A stretch of DNA of 53,666 bases from Colwellia ponticola (GTDB lineage: Bacteria > Pseudomonadota > Gammaproteobacteria > Enterobacterales > Alteromonadaceae): NCBI RefSeq assembly GCF_005885605.1, contig NZ_SZVP01000020.1:1-53666 (forward strand), in the 5' to 3' direction. Of the stretch, positions 43,588-53,666 are shown piece after piece. Under the pieces are notes generated by a model that saw only the letters and a list, made by a program, of their open reading frames with translations, was not told the origin of the DNA and ran no database searches. The translations under genes and the position numbers were made by a program. Position 1 is the first letter of the stretch. Each line of letters opens with the position of its first letter.

Positions 43588-43641
43588 AATAGAAAAATTA
43601 CTATTTTCTATTGCTTATTAGCGACTTAATTAAGTCGCTAA
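43588..43641 (-). promoter_or_regulatory. Two hairpins in the infC-rpmI interval (possible L20 leader)
   Basis: TTAGCGACTTAA|TTAAGTCGCTAA is a perfect 24-base palindrome at 43618-43641, just after the infC stop; next to it AATAGAAAA / TTTTCTATT forms a stem at 43588-43611. No T-run follows the first. In E. coli this interval carries the L20 operator, so a control role is plausible but not shown. Confidence 0.45.
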
Positions 43642-43649
43642 ACCAAGGT

Positions 43650-44201
43650 TTATCTATTTTTAGGGGCTAAGACCATCACCATTTGACGCCCTTCCGCTCT
43701 ACGCGGGAAGAACTCAAGCACAGTTAACTCTTCTAAATCGTTTTTAACACGAGTTAATAGCTGTAAACCTAGCTCTTGGTGGGCCATTTCACGACCACGG
43801 AAACGTAATGTTACCTTGACCTTGTCGCCGCCTTCTAAAAAGCGTTTCAGGTTGCGTAGTTTTACCTGATAATCGCCTTCATCTGTACCAGGACGGAATT
43901 TAATTTCCTTAACCTGAATTTGTTTTTGGTTTTTACGTTGTTCTTTCTGCTCTTTCGATTTTTCGTAAATGAATTTACCATAATCCATTACACGACAAAC
44001 CGGGGGCTTAGCAGTAGGGCTAATTTCAACCAGATCAACACCAGCATCTTCCGCTTGGTCCATTGCTTCATCTAATGTAACAATGCCACCTGCTTCTCCG
44101 TCAAACTTAATTAAACGAACTTCGTTGTTTAGTATATCTGTAATTAACTCATTCAAACGATGAGCCGGCTCTTTACGCCCGCCTCGTTGTCCACCTTTAA
44201 T
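43650..44201 (-). CDS. infC: Translation initiation factor IF-3
   Basis: A 183-residue initiation factor that discriminates start codons and keeps subunits apart. Evidence: [45 protein letters not shown] and [10 protein letters not shown]. The start is probably ATT at 44201: GGAGG ends nine bases before this ATT but only three bases before an in-frame ATG at 44207. The protein would then begin (M)KGGQRGG, like E. coli IF-3, which uses AUU for self-control. Confidence 0.95.
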   Translation of the reverse strand: MKGGQRGGRKEPAHRLNELITDILNNEVRLIKFDGEAGGIVTLDEAMDQAEDAGVDLVEISPTAKPPVCRVMDYGKFIYEKSKEQKEQRKNQKQIQVKEIKFRPGTDEGDYQVKLRNLKRFLEGGDKVKVTLRFRGREMAHQELGLQLLTRVKNDLEELTVLEFFPRRAEGRQMVMVLAPKNR

Positions 44202-44207
44202 AGCCAT

Positions 44208-44457
44208 GTTCCTCCAAAGAACTCTTTTTTGATTAATTTATAGCGTGTGTTTATTCATTTTAGTGATGTGCCAGTGTTAACATTGATTAACGCTGTATTT
44301 ATAGCAAAACACCTAAAATAAAAAACAACCGTTAACTAACAAATAAAGTAAAACATTATTGTTAGCTAACTTAAAATTATTATAAATAGTCAATATTACT
44401 TAACCATTGAATTAACGATGATACGTAACCTTGACTCTTGTCGTTAGTAAAACGACT
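44208..44457. other. infC leader region
   Basis: 250 bases between thrS and infC without an ORF. Carries the infC ribosome-binding site (GGAGG, 44211-44215) and presumably a promoter; nothing else recognised. Confidence 0.5.
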
Positions 44458-46368
44458 TTATGCCCGTGTTTTAACTTCTTCGCTTAATTTAGCAATAAAA
44501 GCATCAACCGACATTTTTCCTAAATCTTCACCACTGCGAGTTCGAACGGCAATTTGACCAGATTCCATTTCCTGATCGCCTACGACTAATAAATAAGGAA
44601 CTCGCTTTAAAGTGTGCTCGCGGATTTTAAAGCCTATCTTCTCATTTCTCAAGTCTAATTTCGCTCTAAAGCCATTTTCTTTTAGTTTTTTAACAATTTC
44701 TTCACAATATGGTGCTTGTTTATCGGTAATATTCATAATTGTTGTCTGAATAGGTGATAACCACGTTGGGAACTTGCCTGAAAACTCTTCGATTAAAATA
44801 CCAATAAAGCGCTCTAATGAACCTAAAATGGCTCGGTGAATCATGACAGGAATGTATCTTTCGTTATCTTCACCAACATAGGTTGCGCCTAAACGCTCTG
44901 GTAAAGCAAAATCAAGCTGTACTGTACCACATTGCCAAGCACGACCTAAACAGTCCATTAAGGTGAATTCTATTTTAGGACCGTAAAAAGCACCTTCACC
45001 CGGTAAATATTCAAAAGCAATATTACTATCGGTTAATGCTTGTGCTAAACCAGCCTCGGCTTTATCCCAAATTTCATCACTACCAATACGGTTTTCTGGG
45101 CGAGTTGATAACTTAACAACAATATCGTCAAAGCCAAACGAACCATAAATATCATAGACCATGTCGATACATTTTTTTACTTCGTCTTGAACTTGTGATT
45201 CCATACAGAAAATATGGGCATCATCTTGCGTAAAACCACGTACACGCATTAAGCCGTGTAAAGAGCCTGACGGTTCATTACGATGACAACAACCAAATTC
45301 AGCAATGCGTAACGGTAAATCACGATAAGACTTTAAGCCTTGGTTAAATATTTGCACATGACCAGGGCAGTTCATTGGTTTAATCGCGTATTCACGCTTT
45401 TCAGATTCAGTGGTAAACATGCCATCAGCATATTTATCCCAGTGACCTGATTTTTCCCAAAGACTTCTGTCCATCATCATAGGCGCTTTAACTTCGTCAT
45501 AGTCATAAGCATGTAACTTTTCACGGACGAATTTTTCTAATTCCGTGTAAATAGTCCAACCATCGTTATGCCAAAACACCATGCCTGGCGCTTCTTCTTG
45601 CCAATGGAATAAATCCAATGTTTTACCAATTTTACGGTGATCACGTTTTTCAGCTTCTGCTAAACGTACTATATAAGCTTTTAATTGCTTTTTATCAGCC
45701 CAGGCTGTGCCATAAATACGTTGTAACATTTTATTGTCTGAATCGCCGCGCCAGTATGCACCAGCAACTTTCATTAATTTAAAATGATGACAATGGCGCA
45801 TGCTTGGTACATGAGGACCACGACACATATCAACATACTCTTGATGATGATATAAAGCCGGTGTATCTGACTTATCGATATTTTCATCAAGAATTTGTAA
45901 TTTGTATGTTTCACCACGTTCAGTGAAAGCATCATAAGCATCTTGCCAAGTACCTGTTTTTTTTACTACCTCATAACCAGTACGGGCTAAGTCAGTCATG
46001 CGTTTTTCAAGTTTAGCTAAATCATCTTCGGTGATAGATTCATCAAGATCAATGTCATAATAAAAGCCATTGTCGATTGTTGGACCAATAGCCATTTTAA
46101 CATTGGGGTATAACTGCTTTATTGCATGCCCTAATAAATGTGCACATGAGTGACGAATGATCTCAAGACCCTCGCTATCTTTACTAGTAATTAGCTGTAA
46201 AGAAGCGTCTTGGGTAATAAGTTCACAAGCATCAACAAGATTACCGTCGATACGACCAGCAATGGTTGCTTTAGCAAGACCAGGACCAATATCAAGGGCG
46301 ACGTCCATTATAGAGACTGCTGTATCGAAAGTGCGTTGAGAACCGTCAGGGAGAGTAATTACAGGCAT
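44458..46368 (-). CDS. thrS: Threonyl-tRNA synthetase
   Basis: A 636-residue class II synthetase. TGS domain at the N-terminus ([24 protein letters not shown]), editing domain with [10 protein letters not shown], catalytic core with [19 protein letters not shown]-type [31 protein letters not shown], and anticodon domain at the C-terminus. Zn-binding Cys and His residues are in place. It heads thrS-infC-rpmI-rplT. Confidence 0.97.
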   Translation of the reverse strand: MPVITLPDGSQRTFDTAVSIMDVALDIGPGLAKATIAGRIDGNLVDACELITQDASLQLITSKDSEGLEIIRHSCAHLLGHAIKQLYPNVKMAIGPTIDNGFYYDIDLDESITEDDLAKLEKRMTDLARTGYEVVKKTGTWQDAYDAFTERGETYKLQILDENIDKSDTPALYHHQEYVDMCRGPHVPSMRHCHHFKLMKVAGAYWRGDSDNKMLQRIYGTAWADKKQLKAYIVRLAEAEKRDHRKIGKTLDLFHWQEEAPGMVFWHNDGWTIYTELEKFVREKLHAYDYDEVKAPMMMDRSLWEKSGHWDKYADGMFTTESEKREYAIKPMNCPGHVQIFNQGLKSYRDLPLRIAEFGCCHRNEPSGSLHGLMRVRGFTQDDAHIFCMESQVQDEVKKCIDMVYDIYGSFGFDDIVVKLSTRPENRIGSDEIWDKAEAGLAQALTDSNIAFEYLPGEGAFYGPKIEFTLMDCLGRAWQCGTVQLDFALPERLGATYVGEDNERYIPVMIHRAILGSLERFIGILIEEFSGKFPTWLSPIQTTIMNITDKQAPYCEEIVKKLKENGFRAKLDLRNEKIGFKIREHTLKRVPYLLVVGDQEMESGQIAVRTRSGEDLGKMSVDAFIAKLSEEVKTRA

Positions 46369-46708
46369 GTTTTTCCTTAGATCAGTGGCGGCGCATACTA
46401 AGCGTCGCTTGAAAATTGTTAACGTAAAATTTTAAGGGACTGATTGTAAAAGCCTTACCCTTTTTAAACAAGGGTTTTGACTAGCTTAAGCACTTTTTTT
46501 ATCCACCAATACAAAATAAATGCAAGATAAATGCAAGATAAAACGTAAGCGTCTTTCTCAATAGTTTGTTTTAATTGTTATGCTAAAAGCGATGATAGCG
46601 TTAATGACGACATCATAGAATAAGATAGGTATTAGGTGATATTACATAGTAATTTATTGAAAAATCGGTAATAATGCTGACAATTGACTTAATAACTAGC
46701 TGAACGTA
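46369..46708. other. Divergent intergenic region thrS / START-like gene
   Basis: 340 AT-rich bases with no ORF or RNA that I recognise. A direct repeat AAATGCAAGAT lies around 46518-46539. In E. coli a thrS leader RNA mimics tRNA-Thr; I could not fold a clear equivalent here by eye. Confidence 0.45.
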
Positions 46709-47446
46709 GTGAAAATATTTTCCTCTATTATCGTGCTGGTATTTTGCAGCAACCTACACTTCGCCATGGCCTCAGAAAGTCCGTGGACGTTATGGAAAAA
46801 AAACAGCACACAAAGTGTTAGTTATCGTCCCGCGATAACAGATGGTTATATAAACAAAGAGCTAATCGAAATTAGAGCTAAGACGATAGTCTATTCAAAT
46901 ATCTCTGGCTTTATAGCGTTTTTGCTAGATGTTAATAACACCCCAAATTGGTTAGTGAATGCCAGTGAAAGTAAGGTAATTAAGCAATACTCCGCTAAAG
47001 AAAATAGCTTTTATATAAAGCTTACTCAGCTATGGCCCTTTAGACCTCGAATATTAATGCTCAATTCTACTTATTGGCAAAATGATGATTTGAGTGTAGA
47101 AATAGCGCTAGTAGATGTAAAACCTACTTTGTTTGCAGACTACATACTGTCACATATGAGTGATTCTAATGATTATCTGCAAGTAAAAACCCATAGTGCC
47201 CATTGGAAAATAACACCTACATGGTCAGAAGATGAAGGTACTATGATTACTATTGACTATATTTTTATTGCTGATGGTCGGGGAGACACACCAAAATGGT
47301 TTGCTGATCATTTAGCACTTAAATCTATTTGGAAAAGCATGCGAAATATTAAGCGTCAGTTACCAGAAAACAAATGGCAACAACAGCAAGTTAAAGGTAT
47401 TACCGAGTTACCGACAATACCTTTACATAAGAGTGACTTTGAATAA
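46709..47446 (+). CDS. START-domain-like secreted protein
   Basis: A 245-residue protein with a signal peptide (MKIFSSIIVLVFCSNLHFAMA) followed by a START/SRPBCC-like lipid-binding domain: ESPWTLWKKNSTQSVSYRP, FLLDVNNTPNWL, then W..TPTWSEDEGTMITIDYIFIADGRGDTPKWF. It is probably periplasmic. Start is GTG 46709 with no strong ribosome-binding site. Ligand and role unknown. Confidence 0.8.
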   Translation: MKIFSSIIVLVFCSNLHFAMASESPWTLWKKNSTQSVSYRPAITDGYINKELIEIRAKTIVYSNISGFIAFLLDVNNTPNWLVNASESKVIKQYSAKENSFYIKLTQLWPFRPRILMLNSTYWQNDDLSVEIALVDVKPTLFADYILSHMSDSNDYLQVKTHSAHWKITPTWSEDEGTMITIDYIFIADGRGDTPKWFADHLALKSIWKSMRNIKRQLPENKWQQQQVKGITELPTIPLHKSDFE

Positions 47447-47481
47447 AACACCTAAAAGATATTTATTCTAGACTAAGCAAC

Positions 47482-49200
47482 TTATAAAGCCTCATGCTCG
47501 GCAGCTATCGATAATGCTATTGCTTCAGCAACTTTAATACCGTCAATACCCGCTGACAAAATACCACCAGCATAACCTGCGCCCTCACCTGCTGGGTATA
47601 AACCTTGGGTGTTTAAACTCTGCAATGTTACTTTATCACGGGTTATTTGAATAGGTGACGAGGTACGTGTTTCTACTGCCGTTAGCGTCGCCTGCGCCAT
47701 AGCAAAACCCTTTATTTTTTTATCAAAGGCGGGTAATGCTTCTCTAATAGCGGCAACGGCATAATCAGGTAACGTTTCACTTAAATCGCAATAAGTCACA
47801 CCGGGCTTGTATGACGGTATAACGCTACCATGCTCACCACTTTTACGCCCAGCAAGAAAATCGCCAACAAGCTGTACCGGCGCGTCATAATTTTCACCGC
47901 CAACTTTAAAGGCTTTCTCTTCTAACTTACGTTGAAATTCCATCCCGGCAAGCACGTAATCTTTATCTGAAGCAAATTCACTTGTTACAAAGTCTGCTGG
48001 CTCAATACCCACCACAATAGCACTATTAGCATTACGTTCATGACGAGAGTATTGGCTCATGCCATTAGTCACTAGGCGACCTTCTTCTGACGCTGCGGCA
48101 ACAACAGTGCCACCTGGGCACATACAAAAACTATAAACACTGCGACCATTACTGCAATGGTGCACCAATTTATAATCTGCTGCCCCTAAAATTTCATTAC
48201 CAGCATTTTCACCAAAACGGGCATCATCAATAACCGATTGCTCATGCTCTATACGAAAGCCAACAGAAAAAGGCTTAGCCTGCATGTAAATGCCTTCATC
48301 AAGTAACATACTAAAGGTGTCGCGAGCACTATGACCAATCGCTAAGGCAATATGATTAGTTTCAATATGTTCACCCGTCGCTAAGGTTAAACCGGTCACT
48401 TGTTGATTCTGATAACCTTCAATACCTTCTATGGTGGCTTTTTTACCCTCTACCTGGTCGTTAATATCAGCGAAGTGAATTTTATCTACGCGTTGGTTAA
48501 ACCTTACTTCACCGCCCAACTCAAAAATTTTGGCGCGCATTTGTTCAACCATGGTCACTAGTTTAAAAGTACCAATATGTGGCTTACTTACATAAAGAAT
48601 TTCTTCAGGTGCTCCTGCTGCTACAAATTCATGTAACACTTTACGGCTGTAATGCTTTCTATCTTTAACTTGACTATAAAGCTTGCCATCAGAAAAAGTA
48701 CCTGCACCGCCTTCACCAAACTGTACATTAGACTCGGTATTTAATATTTTTTTACGCCAGAAACCAAAAGTATCTTTAGTTCGCTGTCTTACTTCTTGAC
48801 CACGCTCAAGTACAATAGGGTTAAAGCCCATTTGCGCTAGCACTAACCCAGTAAACAAACCACAAGGTCCCATACCAATAACAACTGGGCGATTTTTAAG
48901 GTTTTTTGGCGCTTGGCTAACAAATTTATAAGCCATATCAGGTGTTGCTTTAACTTGATTATCATCCTTAAATTGCTCAAGTAACGCCTCATTAATTGTT
49001 GTTTCAATATCAAGCGTATAAATAAGTAAAATTTGATTTTTCTTACGGGCATCATAACCACGTTTAAACAAGGTGAAATTGATTAACTGAGCGTCATCAA
49101 TCGCTAATTTAGTTAAAATAGCTTGCTTAAGTTCATGTTCTTGATGATCAAGCGCGAGTTTAATATTGGTTAAACGAATCATTCTGTGGGATACCGGCAT
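47482..49200 (-). CDS. Uncharacterised FAD-dependent dehydrogenase (COG2509-like)
   Basis: A 572-residue cytoplasmic flavoprotein of a conserved family with no fixed function. It has an N-terminal RNA-binding-like region, then VVIGMGPCGLFTGLVLAQMGFNPIVLERG for FAD, a Cys-containing mid-region (YSFCMCPGGTVV), GGAGTFSDGKLYSQ, and a C-terminal AGEGAGYAGGILSAGIDGIKVAEAIA typical of FAD/NAD(P) enzymes. Divergent from fdxA. Confidence 0.85.
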   Translation of the reverse strand: MPVSHRMIRLTNIKLALDHQEHELKQAILTKLAIDDAQLINFTLFKRGYDARKKNQILLIYTLDIETTINEALLEQFKDDNQVKATPDMAYKFVSQAPKNLKNRPVVIGMGPCGLFTGLVLAQMGFNPIVLERGQEVRQRTKDTFGFWRKKILNTESNVQFGEGGAGTFSDGKLYSQVKDRKHYSRKVLHEFVAAGAPEEILYVSKPHIGTFKLVTMVEQMRAKIFELGGEVRFNQRVDKIHFADINDQVEGKKATIEGIEGYQNQQVTGLTLATGEHIETNHIALAIGHSARDTFSMLLDEGIYMQAKPFSVGFRIEHEQSVIDDARFGENAGNEILGAADYKLVHHCSNGRSVYSFCMCPGGTVVAAASEEGRLVTNGMSQYSRHERNANSAIVVGIEPADFVTSEFASDKDYVLAGMEFQRKLEEKAFKVGGENYDAPVQLVGDFLAGRKSGEHGSVIPSYKPGVTYCDLSETLPDYAVAAIREALPAFDKKIKGFAMAQATLTAVETRTSSPIQITRDKVTLQSLNTQGLYPAGEGAGYAGGILSAGIDGIKVAEAIALSIAAEHEAL

Positions 49201-49331
49201 AAAGGAAGTGTAATATTTTTCGCTATTTTACCTGTACGCCATCATTTTATAAACAAGAGATTGAATTTGCTCTCAACAAAGGTATGATCGACACCACCAC
49301 TAAGATAAAACTGACAAGTTTAAATAAAACT

Positions 49332-49670
49332 ATGGCATTTGTAGTAACCGATAACTGTATATTATGTAAATACACTGACTGTGTCGCAGTGTGCCCCGCC
49401 GATGCTTTTTATGAAGGGCCTAACTTTCTTGTTATTAACCCTGATGATTGTATCGATTGTGATTTATGTCCGGTTGAATGTCCGGCAGATGCGATTTACC
49501 AAGAAGATGAAGTGCCAACAGACCAGCAAGAATTTATTGAACTCAACGCTGAACTCGCTAAACATTGGCCACGAATTACTGAAGTTAAAGCGCCATTAGC
49601 GCAGGCAAAAAAATGGGATGGTGTCCCTGATAAAATTCAATACTTAGACACCCAAACTGATGAATCATAA
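49332..49670 (+). CDS. fdxA: 7Fe ferredoxin FdxA
   Basis: A 112-residue ferredoxin with a [3Fe-4S] and a [4Fe-4S] cluster. [26 protein letters not shown] and [16 protein letters not shown] hold the ligands. I chose ATG 49332, which matches family N-termini. The ATG at 49284 has AAAGG only one base upstream, too close. Confidence 0.94.
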   Translation: MAFVVTDNCILCKYTDCVAVCPADAFYEGPNFLVINPDDCIDCDLCPVECPADAIYQEDEVPTDQQEFIELNAELAKHWPRITEVKAPLAQAKKWDGVPDKIQYLDTQTDES

Positions 49671-49825
49671 CGTCAACATAAAGCCGATATAGCTACTTTA
49701 TAAATAGTACTGATTATTTTGGTAATTCAGTAAAAAGTAGTCATACTTACCGTACGTAACGAGTAATAATGTTAACGTGAATTTGAGTGTTATAGATATA
49801 TTTCTAATATTTTTTGGAGGCTAAT

Positions 49826-50020
49826 ATGAACAACGCTCTTAGTGAAAAACGCATTACTTGCCCTCATTGTGGTCATCATTTACATGCTACCTTAGATACT
49901 TCTGCGGGTGATCAAGATTATTACGACGAATGCCCTGCTTGCTGTATGGAGATTCACTACCATTTACATATTGATGAATACAGAAAAAAAATTCAATTAA
50001 CGGTTGATGGTGATGACTGA
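49826..50020 (+). CDS. Small cysteine-rich CPXCG protein
   Basis: 64 residues with CPHCGHH and a second CPACC, giving a likely zinc knuckle (Cys_rich_CPXG family). Start ATG 49826 follows GGAGG at five bases; an in-frame TTG at 49814 overlaps that site. Function unknown. Confidence 0.85.
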   Translation: MNNALSEKRITCPHCGHHLHATLDTSAGDQDYYDECPACCMEIHYHLHIDEYRKKIQLTVDGDD

Positions 50021-50208
50021 TATACCTTTAAGTTAACGTTTAGTGTCTGCGTTAACACACTAAACGTTCCCTAAAATTGGCTTTATTTAACACGCTTACT
50101 TTACTTTTAAAAGTATCATTTTTCTTGTTTGCTCAAGCTATCTCCTCTATCATGCCGACAACTTAAAGGCGTTGAATAACTCGTTCGTACGCCTTTGTTT
50201 TTCTCTCA

Positions 50209-51627
50209 ATGTTAAAAGTTGTCAACATGAATCTAGCTGATTTTTTTACCCACAGTAAAAGCTTACTAAAACTAACTTATCCGATATTAATCGCTCAATT
50301 AATTCAAAACATGATGGGCTTTGTTGATATTGTTATGGCTGGCCGCGTCAGTGCAACTGACTTAGCCGCCGTTGCAGTTGCAAATAGTATTTGGTTACCG
50401 CTGATACTTACCATTTCTGGTTTAATCATGGCATTAGCCGCCATTACCTCACAACTTTCAGGCGCACAAAAATACAACCAAGTAATAGAAAAAACGTATC
50501 AGACCGCTTGGATAGCCTTAGCAATGGGCTTAGCACTTATTGCCATTTACTACCTCCTTACTCCCTTATTATTACCATTAGTAACGTTAGAAGCTAACCT
50601 TGGCGCATTAATGTTCGACTATTTAGCGTATATTGTTTGGGGCGCGCCATGCTATTGCTTGTATTTAGTACTGCGTAATTACTCTGAAGGATTGTCATAT
50701 ACTAAGCCAACCATGATTATTAGTATCGTGGGTTTATTGGTAAATATCCCAGCAAACTATATTTTTATTTACGGTAAATTGGGCATGCCAGCCTTAGGTG
50801 GTGCAGGCTGTGGCTTAGCAACCGCATTAGTGTATTGCTCTATGTTTATCAGTATGCTTATCTATTGTTTTTATTCAAAAGTATTAAAACAAGCTGATTT
50901 ATTTAGCGCCTTTTATTGGCCTGTTTGGCGAGAAATTAAAGACATACTCTCTTTAGGTGTACCTATTGCGTTATCACTGCTTTTTGAAGTGAGTTTATTT
51001 GCTATTGTCGCTATTATTTTAGTGCCCTTTGGCGCTCAAGTCATAGCAAGTCACCAGGTTGCCTTAAACTTTACCGGTTTAATTTTTATGGTACCGTTAA
51101 GTATCGCCATGGCAACAACCATTAAAGTAGGCTACGCCGTTGGTAATAATAATTTTAAACAAGCTAAAGACTATACCCGATACTCGGTAATACTGGGTTT
51201 AGTACTGGCTTGTTTTACCGCACTGATCACCGTCGTTTTTAGAACGCAAATAGCAGGTATTTATAGTACCGAAATCCCGGTAATAGAGTTAGCCGCCAGT
51301 TTAATGTTACTCGCTAGTGTTTATCAATTTTCAGATACTATTCAGGTTATATCAGCTGGTGTGTTACGCGGTTACCAAGACACTAAATCGATTTTATATA
51401 TTACCTTAGTGTCTTATTGGGGCGTTGGTTTATCCGTTGGTTTGATTTTAGGGATCACCGATTGGTTTGTGCCTAAAATGGGCCCTTATGGTTTTTGGAT
51501 TGGTTTTATTGTTGGTTTAACCGTAGCAGCGATATTGCTTGCTTGGCGCTTAAAAGTCATTCAACAACGCATTAAAAATGGCGAGTTTTCACTGAATGAT
51601 GAACATCAACGCATACCACTTAACTAA
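50209..51627 (+). CDS. MATE-family efflux transporter, NorM-like
   Basis: A 472-residue MATE transporter with twelve TM segments. N-terminal NMMGFVDIVMAGRVSATDLAAVAVANSIWLPL closely follows Vibrio NorM, a Na+-coupled pump for dyes and fluoroquinolones. A second in-frame ATG at 50227 would drop six residues and fits NorM better; neither has a clear ribosome-binding site. Confidence 0.9.
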   Translation: MLKVVNMNLADFFTHSKSLLKLTYPILIAQLIQNMMGFVDIVMAGRVSATDLAAVAVANSIWLPLILTISGLIMALAAITSQLSGAQKYNQVIEKTYQTAWIALAMGLALIAIYYLLTPLLLPLVTLEANLGALMFDYLAYIVWGAPCYCLYLVLRNYSEGLSYTKPTMIISIVGLLVNIPANYIFIYGKLGMPALGGAGCGLATALVYCSMFISMLIYCFYSKVLKQADLFSAFYWPVWREIKDILSLGVPIALSLLFEVSLFAIVAIILVPFGAQVIASHQVALNFTGLIFMVPLSIAMATTIKVGYAVGNNNFKQAKDYTRYSVILGLVLACFTALITVVFRTQIAGIYSTEIPVIELAASLMLLASVYQFSDTIQVISAGVLRGYQDTKSILYITLVSYWGVGLSVGLILGITDWFVPKMGPYGFWIGFIVGLTVAAILLAWRLKVIQQRIKNGEFSLNDEHQRIPLN

Positions 51628-51790
51628 TTTTTATACCTTAACAGCAATATTTTTGTTTTAATGGGGATGATATTTCAGCAGCTTGCGCATTTAATCAACA
51701 AGTAGTATTTATATTTCAATTAATTAAGTAAAACTACTTGCCAGATGATTAACCAAAAGATAATATAGCCCTCGTTGAATATCAACAGCT

Positions 51791-51867
51791 GCTCGCTTAG
51801 CTCAGTTGGTTAGAGTACTTGCATGACATGCAAGGTGTCGCAGGTTCGAGTCCCGCAGCGAGCACCA
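51791..51867 (+). tRNA. tRNA-Val(GAC)
   Basis: 77 nt with encoded CCA. Acceptor GCTCGCT / AGCGAGC, anticodon loop ATGACAT with GAC, T-loop GGTTCGAGTCC. It is followed by an integrase gene in the same direction, so its 3' half is the likely attachment site of the island beyond. Confidence 0.97.
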
Positions 51868-51895
51868 AATACAGGTTCATTAAGAACCATTAAAG

Positions 51896-51936
51896 ACCCG
51901 TAAAGCCTTATAAAACAAGCTTTACGGGTTTTTTTA
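51896..51936 (+). terminator. Terminator after tRNA-Val
   Basis: Stem ACCCGTAAAGC / GCTTTACGGGT with a 12-nt loop and seven T. Confidence 0.9.
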
Positions 51937-51978
51937 TGTCCATTACCTTCCATTCCTGTCCCGTGACATCTGCACTTT

Positions 51979-52031
51979 TTAGTAGTACATTTAGTAGTAC
52001 AGCATTTATCTAACAAAAGTTGTACTACTAA
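51979..52031. promoter_or_regulatory. Three TTAGTAGTACA sites before the integrase
   Basis: TTAGTAGTACA occurs twice in direct repeat (51979-51989, 51991-52001) and once inverted (52021-52031), ending one base before the integrase ATG. Such spacing suggests an operator or integrase/excisionase arm sites. Confidence 0.6.
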
Positions 52032-52032
52032 A

Positions 52033-53562
<1,530 letters not shown>

Positions 53563-53594
53563 CTAGTTAGGTGGCCAAATTAACTATGCCACTT

Positions 53595-53666
53595 ATGTGG
53601 ACTCCCCCAGTGTCAACAACAAAATTACTTAATCAAAGAAATAAATGCGTACTTATGTACGAGCTC
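53595..53666. other. Unassigned DNA after the IS
   Basis: The last 72 bases do not read as a continuation of the integrase in any frame I tried. TGTGGACTCCCCCAG near 53597 could be the tip of another mobile element, but the window ends too soon. Confidence 0.3.

Noticed and set aside
46369..46708. tRNA-Thr-like thrS leader operator
   Set aside because: I could not fold a convincing tRNA-like domain with a Thr anticodon by eye; needs a computed fold.

Overview
The window looks like the chromosome of an AT-rich marine gammaproteobacterium, most likely Colwelliaceae (Colwellia or Thalassotalea). This is an inference. It rests on E. coli-like gene orders (cspD/clpS-clpA; icd/rluE-nudJ-mnmA-hflD-purB; thrS-infC-rpmI-rplT), on a dimeric and a monomeric isocitrate dehydrogenase gene side by side as known from Colwellia, and on protein character. 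No database search was possible.

Layout. 1-630: a small zinc-ribbon gene whose stop codon abuts an attC-like hairpin; the ends fit a solitary integron gene cassette. 1.1-9.2 kb: slyD, an EamA transporter, sbcDC, and a LysR regulator divergent from an MFS transporter. 10.6-14 kb: a YdeP-type molybdopterin oxidoreductase convergent with fdhD. 14-18.2 kb: an FAD oxidoreductase, then queE-murQ-namZ (muropeptide recycling) read leftward, with queC divergent from queE. 19-25 kb: a voltage-gated-type K+ channel, a divergent NRAMP-like transporter, and uvrB overlapping a MATE gene.

25.1-27 kb is noncoding: a palindrome with a perfect DnaA box, a strong stable-RNA promoter, four identical tRNA-Asn genes interleaved with four degenerate tRNA-Asn-like copies, and terminators. 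27-39 kb holds clpA, clpS, cspD, icd, monomeric idh and the rluE-nudJ-mnmA-hflD-purB run. 39-42.5 kb: a GNAT protein, a DUF4826-like protein, a leucine-dehydrogenase-type enzyme and purC. 42.8-46.4 kb: rplT, rpmI, infC (probably starting at AUU) and thrS. 46.7-51.6 kb: a START-like secreted protein, a COG2509-type flavoprotein, the 7Fe ferredoxin fdxA, a small CPXCG protein and a NorM-like MATE pump.

51.8 kb to the end is a genomic-island edge: tRNA-Val(GAC), then a P4-type integrase truncated after about 100 codons by an IS3-family element with a programmed -1 frameshift site. DNA after the IS does not visibly continue the integrase.

The most interesting items are the solitary cassette at the left edge, the tRNA-Asn array with structured degenerate copies, and the DnaA-box palindrome. 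Most of the rest is housekeeping or ordinary accessory sequence.
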